From NCBI GenBank assembly GCA_021806765.1, contig JAJZQR010000060.1, positions 1 through 23,722 on the forward strand: a stretch of 23,722 nt of DNA. Reading direction: 5' to 3'. The DNA comes from Chloroflexota bacterium (lineage in GTDB: Bacteria > Chloroflexota > UBA6077). A model generated the notes under the pieces. The model was not told the DNA's origin and ran no database searches. It worked only from the letters and a program-made list of their open reading frames with translations. The first letter of the stretch is position 1. Each line of letters begins with the position of its first letter. Of this stretch, positions 6,918 to 15,258 are shown piece after piece. The position numbers and the translations under genes were made by a program.

Positions 6918-8318
6918 CTACCCCAGGGTCGCGAGGCCGTGCTCCTGCAGCCGCCCCAACTCCGCCTCCTGGGCGGCATCCAGATAGGACTTCGGCTCGG
7001 CCGTCAGGATCTCCTGCACCCGGTCCTGCACCGCTTCCTCGAAGACCTTGGCCCCTCGAGCCTCCCATGCGGCCCGACGGTTGCGGACGGCCAGCTTTGC
7101 ATGGCTCAGTTGAGACTTATAGTGTCTCAGGGTGTGCTCGGTGGTCAGGAAATCGCCTGCGGCGCCGACCTCCTTGATCAGATCCAGCGCCAGGGATTCC
7201 TCGTCCACCGGGATCCCCCTTTGGAAGCGCAAGAAGTAACCGGCGATCTCATCGTCCATCACCAGAGCCTCCGGCGACATCGCCAGGGTCGACTCCAGGT
7301 TTCCCGCCCCCCAGATGTAGTTGACCCCGCTCTCGGCATGGGCCAAACCGGTGATCATCTTTTCCAGGGCCGCCTGGGAATCGGCCACCATCGACTCGGT
7401 GGACATCCAGGAGGCCGACGGGAGGCCGTGGAACTGGGCCAGGTCGGCGCCGGCGGCCTGCAGCAGACCGTTCTCCGGCGCACCGGTGAGGGCTATGGCA
7501 GAGGCCATGTCGATGACGTGGGCGAAACCGATGTTGTAGATGCAGGGGCGTCCCGGCTCCAGCAGCTGGTTGATGACCAGGCCGCTCAGCACGTCGGCGT
7601 CGCCGATGACCAGGCATCCGGCCAGGGTAACGGGGGCCGTAGCGCCCCCTAGAGGCTCCGAGTTGATGGTGGCGGGGACGTCGAAGCCTGCAGTCTCCTT
7701 GAAAACCCCCAGGGCCAGGGCGCTCCAGTGGAGGGGACTCAGGATGCTGAAACCGGTGCTGACGATGGGCTGCTCCCGCAGCGGCGTGCTCCCCAGCAGC
7801 ACCTGAGCCATTTCCACTACTAGCCGGCCGCCCTTGGGTGTATAGACGCAGGGGCGCAGATGCTTCGCCGTGTGTCGAGCCATGATCCGGAATCCGACGA
7901 AGTCCCGGCTGTAGGCCGGATAGTCGACGACCGCGGTGCCTACCATCCCGTGGATGTTGTCGCAGGCATCCACTACTCGGGCCAACTCGGCCAGGTCGGC
8001 CGTCTTGAGATCGCTGCGCACCCGCCCACGGGTTATGTAAAGGGCGTTCCCCGTGAGCACCATGGTCGGCCCGCCGGCCCGCAACTCCCACAGGTGGCCC
8101 GCTCGATCGGCCATGCGCACGGTCTTCGGCGCCTTCTCGATCGTCCACTCCACGAGGCTTTCCGGGATGCGAACGACGTTCTCCCCCGTCACCGAGGCGC
8201 CGGCCTCCTGGAGCAGGCTCACAATCTCGGGATCATCCACCCGCACGCCGACGTCGCGAAGCACCTCCAGAGCACCGGCATGGATCCGTTCGCAGCCCTC
8301 TCTATCCAGTATCAGCAT
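6918..8318 (-). CDS. MttB-family (trimethylamine methyltransferase-like) protein, non-pyrrolysine type
   Basis: A 466-residue member of the MttB superfamily. Its members transfer a methyl group from tri- or quaternary amines such as trimethylamine, glycine betaine or carnitine to a corrinoid protein. Characteristic segments are NSEPLGGATAPVTLAG (219-234), the region around LVINQLLEPGRP, and AQFHGLPSASWMSTESMVADSQAALEK (294-320). There is no in-frame TAG, so it belongs to the pyrrolysine-lacking branch typified by the glycine betaine methyltransferase MtgB. The ATG at 8318 is preferred over one at 8363 because GGGGAG lies 8 nt before it and the upstream extension runs into a repeat. No corrinoid protein or methylcobalamin:THF methyltransferase is in the window, so the methyl acceptor is unknown. 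Family firm, substrate unknown. Confidence 0.9.
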   Translation of the reverse strand: MLILDREGCERIHAGALEVLRDVGVRVDDPEIVSLLQEAGASVTGENVVRIPESLVEWTIEKAPKTVRMADRAGHLWELRAGGPTMVLTGNALYITRGRVRSDLKTADLAELARVVDACDNIHGMVGTAVVDYPAYSRDFVGFRIMARHTAKHLRPCVYTPKGGRLVVEMAQVLLGSTPLREQPIVSTGFSILSPLHWSALALGVFKETAGFDVPATINSEPLGGATAPVTLAGCLVIGDADVLSGLVINQLLEPGRPCIYNIGFAHVIDMASAIALTGAPENGLLQAAGADLAQFHGLPSASWMSTESMVADSQAALEKMITGLAHAESGVNYIWGAGNLESTLAMSPEALVMDDEIAGYFLRFQRGIPVDEESLALDLIKEVGAAGDFLTTEHTLRHYKSQLSHAKLAVRNRRAAWEARGAKVFEEAVQDRVQEILTAEPKSYLDAAQEAELGRLQEHGLATLG

Positions 8319-8336
8319 TCTCGATTCTCCCCTTAG

Positions 8337-8420
8337 ACCTAACCCCCCGACCCCCTTCCCCATGAGGGAAGGGGGAGCCTCTCCCCTCCCCCGATGCGGG
8401 CAGGGGTTGGGGGAGAGGTC
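8337..8420. repeat. C/G-rich double-hairpin intergenic repeat
   Basis: This spacer between the LivF-type and MttB-like genes is almost entirely palindromic. One hairpin is CCCCCTTCCC with GGGAAGGGGG around a 5-nt loop (8350-8374 region). A second pairs CCTCTCCCC with GGGGAGAGG (8379-8419 region). Sequence of this style, alternating CCCC/CTCTCC and its complement, is a familiar dispersed intergenic repeat in Chloroflexota and some other GC-rich genomes (general knowledge, not checked here). It begins 6 nt past the livF stop and could stabilise the 3' end of the upstream message. Confidence 0.7.
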
Positions 8421-8426
8421 GGATTC

Positions 8427-9137
8427 TCATTCGCTACCAGCGCCCAGGTAGGCTTTGCGGATGACCGGGTCCTGCAACAGGTCGGCGCCCGTTCCCTCGG
8501 AGACGATCGCACCCACCTCCAGGACGTAGGCGTAGCTGGCAATGGCCAGCGCCTGCTTGGCGTTCTGCTCCACCAGCAGGATGGTCACCCCCTGCTCGTT
8601 GATCTTCTTGAACAGTTCGAAGAGGGACTTCACAATCCTCGGGGCCAGCCCCAGGGAGGGCTCGTCCAGTAGCAGCACCTTGGGGCCAGACATTAGCCCC
8701 CGGCTGATGGCCAGCATCTGCTGCTCTCCACCCGACAGGGTCCCCGCGTACTGCTTCGATCTCTCCCGAAGGATCGGGAACAGGTTGTAGGCATCGGATA
8801 ACCGCTGCCCGACCAACTGCCTGTCTCGAACGGTGTAGCCACCCATGGTCAGGTTCTCCTCCACCGTGAGGGCAGAGAAGACCCGGCGCCCCTCGGGCAC
8901 CTGCACGATCCCTGTCTGCACCACCTTGTGGGGAAACCTGGGAAGAGGGGAGCCCTGGAAGGTGACCTTTCCCGCGTATTTCACCACCCCCGAGATGGCG
9001 TTCAGCAGGGTACTCTTCCCAGCCCCGTTGGCGCCGATAATGGAGGTGATGCTGCCCTCAGCCACCTGCAGAGAGACGCCGTGGAGAGCCGCCATCTTGC
9101 CGTAGGATACTGCGAGGTTCTCTATCTCAAGCAACAT
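8427..9137 (-). CDS. livF: Branched-chain amino acid-type ABC transporter ATPase (LivF)
   Basis: A 236-residue ATPase with Walker A GANGAGKS (35-42), ABC signature LSGGEQQ (134-140), Walker B VLLLDEP (154-160) and the SLGLAP continuation typical of LivF. The VPEGRRVFSALTVEENL segment separates LivF from the longer LivG. It lies 9 nt after livG and closes a complete LivKHMGF set, giving one of the two ATP-hydrolysing subunits of a hydrophobic amino acid/amide importer. Related HAAT-family systems carry urea, short amides and other polar compounds, so branched-chain amino acids need not be the substrate here. Confidence 0.95.
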   Translation of the reverse strand: MLLEIENLAVSYGKMAALHGVSLQVAEGSITSIIGANGAGKSTLLNAISGVVKYAGKVTFQGSPLPRFPHKVVQTGIVQVPEGRRVFSALTVEENLTMGGYTVRDRQLVGQRLSDAYNLFPILRERSKQYAGTLSGGEQQMLAISRGLMSGPKVLLLDEPSLGLAPRIVKSLFELFKKINEQGVTILLVEQNAKQALAIASYAYVLEVGAIVSEGTGADLLQDPVIRKAYLGAGSE

Positions 9138-9146
9138 GATGGGCTC

Positions 9147-9923
9147 TCACTCTCCCAGATAGGCTTTGATTACTTCGGGATGAATCTGGATCTCTTGAGG
9201 AGTCCCGTGGGCGATGGTCTCGCCCATGTTCACCACGTAGATGTGCTGGCAGATCGGCATCACCACCTCCATGTGGTGCTCGATGAGGAAGATCGAGAAG
9301 TGTTGATCCTCGTGGAGGGTGCGGATCAACTGCACCATCTCCGACACTTCTGTGGGGTTCAGTCCAGCAGCAGGTTCGTCCAGCATCAGTATCTGGGGAT
9401 CGGTGGCCAGGGCCCTGGCGATCTCCACCTTCCGCTGCAGGCCGTAGGGGAGGCTCCGAGCCCTCTCCTCCCGGAACTGACGGATCCCCACCAGATCCAG
9501 CAGCATGTCCACCTTGGCATCCAGCTTCCGCTCGCAGTCCCGCATCGCCGGTAGCCCCAACAACGCCTGAAAGGGATTGTAGGCCGCATCGTGGCAACAG
9601 GCTGCCTTCACGTTGTCCCTGACGCTCAGGCCGTCGAAGAGCCGGACGTTCTGGAAGGTGCGACCGATGCCCAGGAGGGCGATGGCGAAGGACTTCTGGT
9701 TGGTGATGTTCTTACCGCGAAAGGTTACCCGTCCCTTGTCGGAGGAGATGATCCCGGAAAGGAGATTGAAGACCGTCGTCTTGCCCGCACCATTTGGGCC
9801 GATCAACCCCACCAGATGGTCGCGACGCAGTTCCATGTCGAAGTCCACCACAGCCTTCACGCCACCGAAGCTCTTGCAGAGCCCCTCGACTTTCAACAGC
9901 GTCTCACCGTTGGCTCTCGCCAT
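9147..9923 (-). CDS. livG: Branched-chain amino acid-type ABC transporter ATPase (LivG)
   Basis: A 258-residue ATPase with Walker A GPNGAGKT (42-49), the LivG-specific GIGRTFQNVRLFDGLSVRDNV segment (86-105), signature LPYGLQRKVEIARAL (158-172), Walker B ILMLDEP and a C-terminal AYLGE tail. The signature deviates slightly from the usual L(S)YG(Q)QR consensus but keeps the glycine. Its ATG overlaps the stop of livM by one base (TGATG), so the two are translationally coupled. It pairs with LivF to power the LivH/LivM channel. Confidence 0.95.
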   Translation of the reverse strand: MARANGETLLKVEGLCKSFGGVKAVVDFDMELRRDHLVGLIGPNGAGKTTVFNLLSGIISSDKGRVTFRGKNITNQKSFAIALLGIGRTFQNVRLFDGLSVRDNVKAACCHDAAYNPFQALLGLPAMRDCERKLDAKVDMLLDLVGIRQFREERARSLPYGLQRKVEIARALATDPQILMLDEPAAGLNPTEVSEMVQLIRTLHEDQHFSIFLIEHHMEVVMPICQHIYVVNMGETIAHGTPQEIQIHPEVIKAYLGE

Positions 9924-10816
9924 CAGGACACCTCCAGCTCTGCCGGCTCGGGCTTCGTGGGAGATTTCCGCAACCGCCGGTACAGATCCTTGACCGCCCT
10001 GAAGCTGAACTCCCAGTCACCCAGCAGCCCCTGGGGGCGCAGGTTCATGATCAATATGATCACCGCCGCATAGATGACCACTCGCCAGAGGCTGACGAAG
10101 CGGAACAGCTCTGGGATGGCGGTCAGGAGCAGGGAACTCACCACCGCACCCGTTAGGCTGTTGATCCCGCCGAAGTAGACGGTGATCACCTGCTCCACCG
10201 AGGTAGTCCACCCGAAGATGCGCGGATCCATGTAGTGGATGAAGAAGCCCTGCAGGCCTCCGGCCAGCCCTGCCAGGCAGGCACTGAAGACGAACACCGT
10301 CATCTTGTGGCGGAAGGCATCGATCCCCAGCGCCTGGGCGGCCAGTTCGTCGTTCCGCACCGCGATGGAGTGGCGCCCCATCTTGGACCGCTTGAAGTTG
10401 GCCACCAGGTAGATGGCCGCCGCGGCGGCCAGCAGCGCCATCCAGAACTGGGTGTATCGAGGGATCGCGGGAAGCCCCATGGTTCCCCCCGTCACTTGCG
10501 TGAACATCTGGAAGAGAGCGGTTACCGCCTCCCCGAAGCCGAAGGTGGCCAGGGCGAAGAAATCACGGCGAAGCTTCAGCGCCGGAAGGCCGATCACGAA
10601 GCTAGAGGCTCCGGCAACCACCACCCCCAGCAGCAGCGCCAGGGGGAAGGGGACGCCCAGCCGCATGTTGGTTAGCACGGCCGTGTAGGCGCCCAGCGAC
10701 ATGAAGCCCCCCTGTCCGAAGGAGAAGAGGCCGGTGAGACCGGTAAGGGCGAAGACGCCGACTATCGCCGTCAGGCTGATCAGAAAGAGGGTTGCCAGAT
10801 CCAGATAGTACTCCAT
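9923..10816 (-). CDS. livM: Branched-chain amino acid-type ABC transporter permease (LivM)
   Basis: A 297-residue multi-helix permease of the LivM branch. It has the diagnostic GLFSFGQGGFMSLGAYTAVL segment (residues ~28-48), GLPALKLRRDFFALATFGFGEAV, and the cytoplasmic loop SKMGRHSIAVRNDELAAQALGIDAFRHK that binds the ATPases. The charged C-terminus (FRAVKDLYRRLRKSPTKPEPAELEVS) is cytoplasmic. It begins 7 nt after livH and overlaps livG by one base, so the permease-ATPase block is a tight operon. Confidence 0.95.
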   Translation of the reverse strand: MEYYLDLATLFLISLTAIVGVFALTGLTGLFSFGQGGFMSLGAYTAVLTNMRLGVPFPLALLLGVVVAGASSFVIGLPALKLRRDFFALATFGFGEAVTALFQMFTQVTGGTMGLPAIPRYTQFWMALLAAAAAIYLVANFKRSKMGRHSIAVRNDELAAQALGIDAFRHKMTVFVFSACLAGLAGGLQGFFIHYMDPRIFGWTTSVEQVITVYFGGINSLTGAVVSSLLLTAIPELFRFVSLWRVVIYAAVIILIMNLRPQGLLGDWEFSFRAVKDLYRRLRKSPTKPEPAELEVS

Positions 10817-10823
10817 CTTCGCT

Positions 10824-11705
10824 CTACGCCTTCTCGTCGGTCGCCTTGCCGGCGATGCCCGTTGGTCTCACAAACAGCAACACCAGAAGCACGACGAAGA
10901 CGACCACCGGCGCCGCCGAGGACCCGACAGGGGTCATGGTGACCAGGGTCTCCACCACTGCCAGCAGTATTCCGCCCATCACCGCACCGCTGATGCTCCC
11001 CAGCCCACCGACCACCGCCGCAACGAACCCTTTCACCATCGCTTCGGCGCCCATCTCCGGATAGGTGGTGTAGCTGATCCCCATCAGGGTGCCCGCTAAC
11101 CCGCCCAGCGCGCCGGAGAGGAAGAAGGTCGCCGATATGACGAAGTTGATGTCCACTCCCATCAGCGCCGCAGCCCGCATGTCATTGGAGGCGGCCCGGA
11201 TCGCCGTCCCGATACGGGTGCGGAACAGGATCTGATTGAGACCGACCAGCGCCAGGATGCAGATCCCGCCCATCATCAGGTTCAAGGTAGACACCGTGAG
11301 CCCGCCGAAGTCGATGGCTGTGGCGGAGACCAGGTCGGGCCAGCGGTAGAAGTTGCCCCCGATGGTGGGGTACATCACGAACTGGGCACCGGTGGACACG
11401 GTGATGGAGGTTACGAAAAAGTAGATCAGCGGCCCGTTCTTCAGCCGGATCTGCCGGAAGGCGATGATCTCGATCAGCACAGCCAGAAAACCACCCATGA
11501 TGGTGGTGAGGATCAAGGTAGGGATGAGGGGAAGCCGCCCGTAGGTGGCCAGAACGTAGCCAAAGTAGGAACTCAGCATGATCACCGCACCGTGTGACCA
11601 GTTGCTGAACTTCAGGATGCTGTAGACGAGGGCGAAACCTACAGCAACCAGGGCGTAGACGCCACCCATGGACAGGGCATTGATTAGCTGTTGGACCGCG
11701 TACAT
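10824..11705 (-). CDS. livH: Branched-chain amino acid-type ABC transporter permease (LivH)
   Basis: A 293-residue permease of the LivH branch. Hallmarks are LINALSMGGVYALVAVGFALVYSILKFSNWSHGA at the N-terminus, the ATPase-contact loop RTRIGTAIRAASNDMRAAALMGVDINFV, and GISYTTYPEMGAEAMVKGFVAAVVGGLGSISGAVMGG near the C-terminus. About eight membrane segments are evident. A GAGGTG ribosome-binding site lies 5 nt before the ATG at 11705. A 132-nt spacer containing hairpins separates it from the binding-protein gene upstream. Confidence 0.95.
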   Translation of the reverse strand: MYAVQQLINALSMGGVYALVAVGFALVYSILKFSNWSHGAVIMLSSYFGYVLATYGRLPLIPTLILTTIMGGFLAVLIEIIAFRQIRLKNGPLIYFFVTSITVSTGAQFVMYPTIGGNFYRWPDLVSATAIDFGGLTVSTLNLMMGGICILALVGLNQILFRTRIGTAIRAASNDMRAAALMGVDINFVISATFFLSGALGGLAGTLMGISYTTYPEMGAEAMVKGFVAAVVGGLGSISGAVMGGILLAVVETLVTMTPVGSSAAPVVVFVVLLVLLFVRPTGIAGKATDEKA

Positions 11706-11728
11706 TGCTTCACCTCAACGGCACGAGG

Positions 11729-11812
11729 GTGAGTTGCTGTCACGGAGTCCGGGTGCGGGCTGCGTGGTGCCGGGTTGCCCCCCGCACCACGCCCCCCCCA
11801 CCTCGCACTCAC
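11729..11812 (-). promoter_or_regulatory. Stem-loop region between livK and livH
   Basis: The livK-livH spacer contains nested inverted repeats. GCGTGGTGC (11762-11770) pairs with GCACCACGC (11784-11792), and an outer GTGAGT (11729-11734) pairs with ACTCAC (11807-11812). In importer operons, a hairpin just after the binding-protein gene commonly protects the 3' end of that message or attenuates read-through, giving more binding protein than permease. There is no clear T-run, so full termination is unlikely. Confidence 0.5.
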
Positions 11813-11837
11813 TTTTCCCTTGTGCCTTGCCTAACGC

Positions 11838-12995
11838 CTATGGTTTGGCTACGTAGCTCGCCTTCAGGGTGGTGTACTTGCCATTCTTCACCTGCAGGAT
11901 CGCCAGAGGCAGGCCAACCGGCCGGTGGGTCTTGGGATCCAGGGTGATCTTGTCGGTGATCCCTTGTACGTCCTTGGTCTGGTTCTCGATGGCGTCTCGA
12001 ACAGCGACCGGATCCAGCTTGCCCGCCTTCGTGATAGCGTTGGCCACGATCATCATGTCGTCATAGCCCATCCAGGCGTGAACCACCGGATCCTTGCCGA
12101 AGCGCTGCTTGTAGCCGCTGATATAGTCCTGGTAGCGCGGATCGTCCAGGGAGATGTTGTTGGGGAAGACCACTCCGTCGGCGGCCGCGCCGGCGGTCTC
12201 GGCAAAGGGGTAGAAGCAGGAGTTGTTTCCGACCACCGGGATGTTCATCCCCAGTTCTTTCATCTGATTGACGATGAGCGAGTCCTCTTTCAGATAGCTG
12301 GTGATGTGCAGCGCCTCGGGGTTAGCCTGCTTGATCTTGGTCAGCTGAGCACGGAAGTCGTTGGTGCCCGACTGGAAGGGCTCGTAGGCGACGATCTCGC
12401 CGCCGTGCTTCTTCACGTAGTCCGCAAAAGGCTCGGCCAGCGACACGGAGTAGGGATTCCCCTGGTCGTACAGGACGGCGATCTTCTTCAGCCCCATCTC
12501 GTTCACGGCGTAGCTGGCGATGGCCCGAGCCTGGTCACCCGCCGAGGGTTCGCCCAGGAAGGTGTAGGCGTTGACCTTTCCTGCCGCAGGCGTCGTCGCC
12601 CGTTCGTCCATGGGGTCGCCGACGACGGGGACCTTCTTCTCATCGGCCACAGGAGCCAGGGCGATGTGCATCGCACTGTTGGGAGTGCCGATGACGGCAA
12701 CGACCTTGTCCTGATCCACCAGCCGGTTGTAGGCCGTGAGGCTGTCAGGCACATTCCCCTTGAAGTCGTAGCTGATGTACTTGACCTGCTTCCCCAGCAA
12801 CCCGCCCTCTTTGTTGATCTTCTCGATGGCGTAGATGGCTCCATTCTGAAGCCCCTCGCCCCAGGCAGAGGTCGCTCCGCTCAAGTCCTCGATAATCCCA
12901 ATCTTGACCTCGCTGGGTCCCGCGGCCTGGCACCCTGTTAACAGAACCATGCCCAGGACGGCCGCGATCGCGGCAAACCAACCGAAACGCCTCAT
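11838..12995 (-). CDS. Branched-chain amino acid-type substrate-binding lipoprotein (LivK-like)
   Basis: A 385-residue periplasmic-binding-protein type I (peripla_BP_6) lipoprotein. The N-terminus has a charged start (MRRFGW), a hydrophobic stretch and lipobox LLTGC with Cys22, followed by VKIGIIEDLSGATSAWGEGLQNGA, the usual first strand and helix of the family. Other family segments are GTPNSAMHIALAPVADEKKVPVV and MGYDDMMIVANAITKAGKLDP. A strong AGGAAGGAGA lies 7 nt before the ATG. It delivers a ligand to LivHMGF encoded just downstream. Members bind Leu/Ile/Val, urea, short amides or aromatic compounds; the ligand is not deducible. I see no convincing promoter in the 155-nt upstream spacer, so it may be transcribed with the upstream dehydrogenase. 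Confidence 0.93.
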   Translation of the reverse strand: MRRFGWFAAIAAVLGMVLLTGCQAAGPSEVKIGIIEDLSGATSAWGEGLQNGAIYAIEKINKEGGLLGKQVKYISYDFKGNVPDSLTAYNRLVDQDKVVAVIGTPNSAMHIALAPVADEKKVPVVGDPMDERATTPAAGKVNAYTFLGEPSAGDQARAIASYAVNEMGLKKIAVLYDQGNPYSVSLAEPFADYVKKHGGEIVAYEPFQSGTNDFRAQLTKIKQANPEALHITSYLKEDSLIVNQMKELGMNIPVVGNNSCFYPFAETAGAAADGVVFPNNISLDDPRYQDYISGYKQRFGKDPVVHAWMGYDDMMIVANAITKAGKLDPVAVRDAIENQTKDVQGITDKITLDPKTHRPVGLPLAILQVKNGKYTTLKASYVAKP

Positions 12996-13150
12996 GGTCC
13001 AGTCTCCTTCCTGTCTGCGATGTGGGTCTTCGAACTGATAGCCCGAGATCGTCCTCTGCTCTGGCCGAGGCCGCCGAGTAAAGGCAGCACAGGCACGGTT
13101 CCTCTGGTTCTCTCTTCTCCCCCTTTCACCCCCTGTGGAGCGGTCGAAGA

Positions 13151-14317
13151 CTACAGTCGAATACGGCGGCCTTCTTCGGCCGAGCAGTAAAGGGCGTAGG
13201 CCGTCCGTACCGACTCCAGGGCGAGGTCCAGCCCTGCCAAAGGCTCCCGATCTTCAGCCACCGCCTCCGCGAAATCCTGGATCTCCTGCTGGTATCCGGC
13301 TTCCCAGGTCTGATCCACGCTGGGAAAGTTCCAGCCCGCCTTCGTTTCCAGCTTCTCGTTCAAGAACGCTTCGCCGAACACCTCCGGATCCGGAGCAAAG
13401 GTCTCACACACGTTGTTGGGGTGGAGGTGGCAGCGCAGACGGGAGTTGGTGAGGAACACCTCCATGCCGCTGGTGATGCCGCCCAGGGAAACGTCGGAGC
13501 AGGTGATCACCGCGATGGAGTTGTCATCGAAGGTGAGCACGCCAGCCGCCCAGTTTTCCACATCAACCCAGCCGGAAACCAGCGGAGTGCGGGCAGGAGA
13601 TACCCCCGAGACCATGGTCAGATCAGCCGTCTGTGCCCAGACCTCTCGCACTCTTCGGGGCCGGCCCTCCCGCAGGACTCCCTCCCGTCGCTTCAGGTAG
13701 ATGGCCGCACTGATCGGATGGATCCCCAGCCGCAGCAGGGCCCCGCCACCCGAGGTTTCCCATCGCTTGGAGAACTCGCTAGTGGAGCCGCTGTGGGCCT
13801 CGCTTCCCCGCATCTCCAGGATGGTGCCACCGCTGGCCTGCACCAGGTCGGCCATACGGCGGAAGGCCGGGGCGTAGATCCAGTTCTCCGCGTACATCAG
13901 CCGCCGGCCGCTCTGTTGGAAGGCCTCCCGGATCTCCTCCAACTCCCGCACCACTGCCTCGTACATCTCTGACCGGGGGACGTTCCCAGTGCGGCCTTCC
14001 CCAGCGAACCCCAACAGTGGCTTCTCGCAGACCACATGCTTGCCGGCCCGGGCCGCCTGAATGGCCATGGGCTGGTGCAGGTGAACCGGTACGCACAAAT
14101 CCACCACGTCGATATCTGGATCGGAGAGCAGGGAGGTCAGATCAGGGTATACCCGTTGGATCCCGTGCTGGTCCGCCAGGGCCATGGCCTTCGAGGGCGT
14201 CCGAGAGGTAATGCCTGCCAACTCCACGGGGACGTGCAGAACCCGTCGATAAGCGGCAAGATGAAAGCTCGCTGCGAAGCCCGCGCCAACTATTCCCACT
14301 CGGACCGCGCTAGACAT
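13151..14317 (-). CDS. Gfo/Idh/MocA-family NAD(P)-dependent oxidoreductase
   Basis: A 388-residue dehydrogenase with an N-terminal Rossmann domain (VGIVGAGFAASFHLAAY, residues 7-23). The catalytic EKP motif is in VVCEKPLL (95-102), and the C-terminal alpha/beta domain contains GGGALLRLGIHP with His199 in the usual general-base/ligand region. Family members oxidise hydroxyls of sugars, inositols and related cyclic polyols. An insertion of ~18 residues after EKPLL (GFAGEGRTGNVPRSEMY region) is longer than in typical members. The gene sits between the GntR regulator and the Liv-type importer on the same strand, so it is probably the first catabolic enzyme of the cluster. Substrate unknown; inositol- or amino-sugar-type polyols are plausible given the creatininase and NagB-like neighbours. 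Confidence 0.93.
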   Translation of the reverse strand: MSSAVRVGIVGAGFAASFHLAAYRRVLHVPVELAGITSRTPSKAMALADQHGIQRVYPDLTSLLSDPDIDVVDLCVPVHLHQPMAIQAARAGKHVVCEKPLLGFAGEGRTGNVPRSEMYEAVVRELEEIREAFQQSGRRLMYAENWIYAPAFRRMADLVQASGGTILEMRGSEAHSGSTSEFSKRWETSGGGALLRLGIHPISAAIYLKRREGVLREGRPRRVREVWAQTADLTMVSGVSPARTPLVSGWVDVENWAAGVLTFDDNSIAVITCSDVSLGGITSGMEVFLTNSRLRCHLHPNNVCETFAPDPEVFGEAFLNEKLETKAGWNFPSVDQTWEAGYQQEIQDFAEAVAEDREPLAGLDLALESVRTAYALYCSAEEGRRIRL

Positions 14318-14332
14318 CCCTCTACCCCTGCC

Positions 14333-14351
14333 ATCTCCAGTAACTGGAGAT
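14333..14351. promoter_or_regulatory. 19-bp palindrome just upstream of the Gfo/Idh/MocA gene
   Basis: The sequence is ATCTCCAGT, one base, then ACTGGAGAT: perfect 9-bp arms with a single-base centre. It ends 15 bp before the dehydrogenase start codon, just before the presumed ribosome-binding site (AGGGG). It could be a regulator operator or, with a wider loop, a translation-modulating hairpin. It does not match the palindrome in front of the GntR gene. Confidence 0.45.
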
Positions 14352-14454
14352 AGACTTCACTTCATGACCGCCAAGGGATACTTGCATCGCAATGGTTCGG
14401 ATCGTCGCGAGGAACCAGTTGTCGCGAGTCCCAGGCCGCCCCAGGAGGACGGTC

Positions 14455-15174
14455 CTACCCGTTGGGTGAAAGCAGAGAGACTCCGTTGGCCGGCGGAGAG
14501 CCGGCAGAGATCTTCCGAGAGATTTCGGCTTTGGCGTTCCGCAGATGGACGCGGAGAGCTGCTCTCGCTGAAGCGGCGTCTCCACGGCGAAGGGCAGCGA
14601 GGACGGCCTCGTGCTCCGAAAGGGTATCCGAGGCCCGCTGATCCCTGGCACTGTACAGTGCCAGGGTAACCAGGGTGTGGCTCCGCAAACCGGTGTAGAT
14701 CTCCGAGAGGGTCCGATTGCCCACGCAATCGATCAAGCACTGGTGGAAGCGCTGGTCGAGGCGAACGTAGGCCAGGTAGTCGGAGTGGGATTCCCCGACC
14801 GTGTTCTCCACGATCTGCTCCACCACGCGCTCCAACTCCTGAAGGGTCTCGCCGCCCTTTTCGATCACGAAGTCGACGGCAGCACACTCCAAAATCTCGC
14901 GGGTCTGGTACACCTCTTCGATCAGCGCGGCTGATGGTTGGGTCACGAAGGCCCCTCGCCGCGGCTGCAACTCCACCAACCCCTCGGCAGCTAGTAGTCG
15001 CAGCGCGTCCCTGACCGGTGTGATACTGACCCGGAAGCGCTGGGCAAACTCCTCCAGGGAGAGGCGCTGGCCAGGTGCCAGCTTGCCGGAGAGGATCTCC
15101 GTCCGGAGGACTTGGTAGACGCGATCGGAAAGGTCCCGGCGATCGATGTCATAGTGGTCGTCGGTGAAGTCCAC
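14455..15174 (-). CDS. GntR-family (FadR/FCD subfamily) transcriptional regulator
   Basis: A 239-residue regulator with an N-terminal winged helix (DLSDRVYQVLRTEILSGKLAPGQRLSLEEFAQRFRVSITPVRDALRLLAAEGLVE, residues 14-68) and a C-terminal FCD ligand-binding domain. The FCD metal-ligand pattern is present: Asp140, His144, His188 and His210. FCD proteins usually sense small carboxylates and repress catabolic operons until the ligand binds. GTG at 15174 is chosen because GGGGG lies ~5 nt upstream; an in-frame upstream start at 15288 would place the coding region across the promoter and operator. It is the first gene of the long minus-strand catabolic cluster and probably controls itself and the genes downstream. 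Confidence 0.92.
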   Translation of the reverse strand: MDFTDDHYDIDRRDLSDRVYQVLRTEILSGKLAPGQRLSLEEFAQRFRVSITPVRDALRLLAAEGLVELQPRRGAFVTQPSAALIEEVYQTREILECAAVDFVIEKGGETLQELERVVEQIVENTVGESHSDYLAYVRLDQRFHQCLIDCVGNRTLSEIYTGLRSHTLVTLALYSARDQRASDTLSEHEAVLAALRRGDAASARAALRVHLRNAKAEISRKISAGSPPANGVSLLSPNG

Positions 15175-15214
15175 GCTAACCCCCAGAGGCGACTGCCCCC
15201 AACGGCACCAAACT

Positions 15215-15243
15215 GTTGTAAGATATATCTTGCTTCTTACAAC
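15215..15243. promoter_or_regulatory. Probable GntR operator
   Basis: A 29-bp palindrome: GTTGTAAGA (15215-15223), 11 bp, then TCTTACAAC (15235-15243), with perfect arms. The space holds part of a smaller palindrome AAGATATATCTT (15221-15232). TTGTA...TACAA half-sites fit the t-GT...AC-a pattern of FadR-type GntR operators. It lies 41 bp upstream of the GTG and just downstream of the predicted promoter, so binding would block transcription: an autorepression arrangement. Confidence 0.65.
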
Positions 15244-15258
15244 GGCCGAGGTGGGGCG

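Noticed and set aside
13026..13150. Inverted pair GTCTTCGA/TCGAAGAC flanking the livK upstream spacer
   Set aside because: Only 8-bp arms about 110 nt apart, with one partner inside the end of the dehydrogenase coding region; likely chance.
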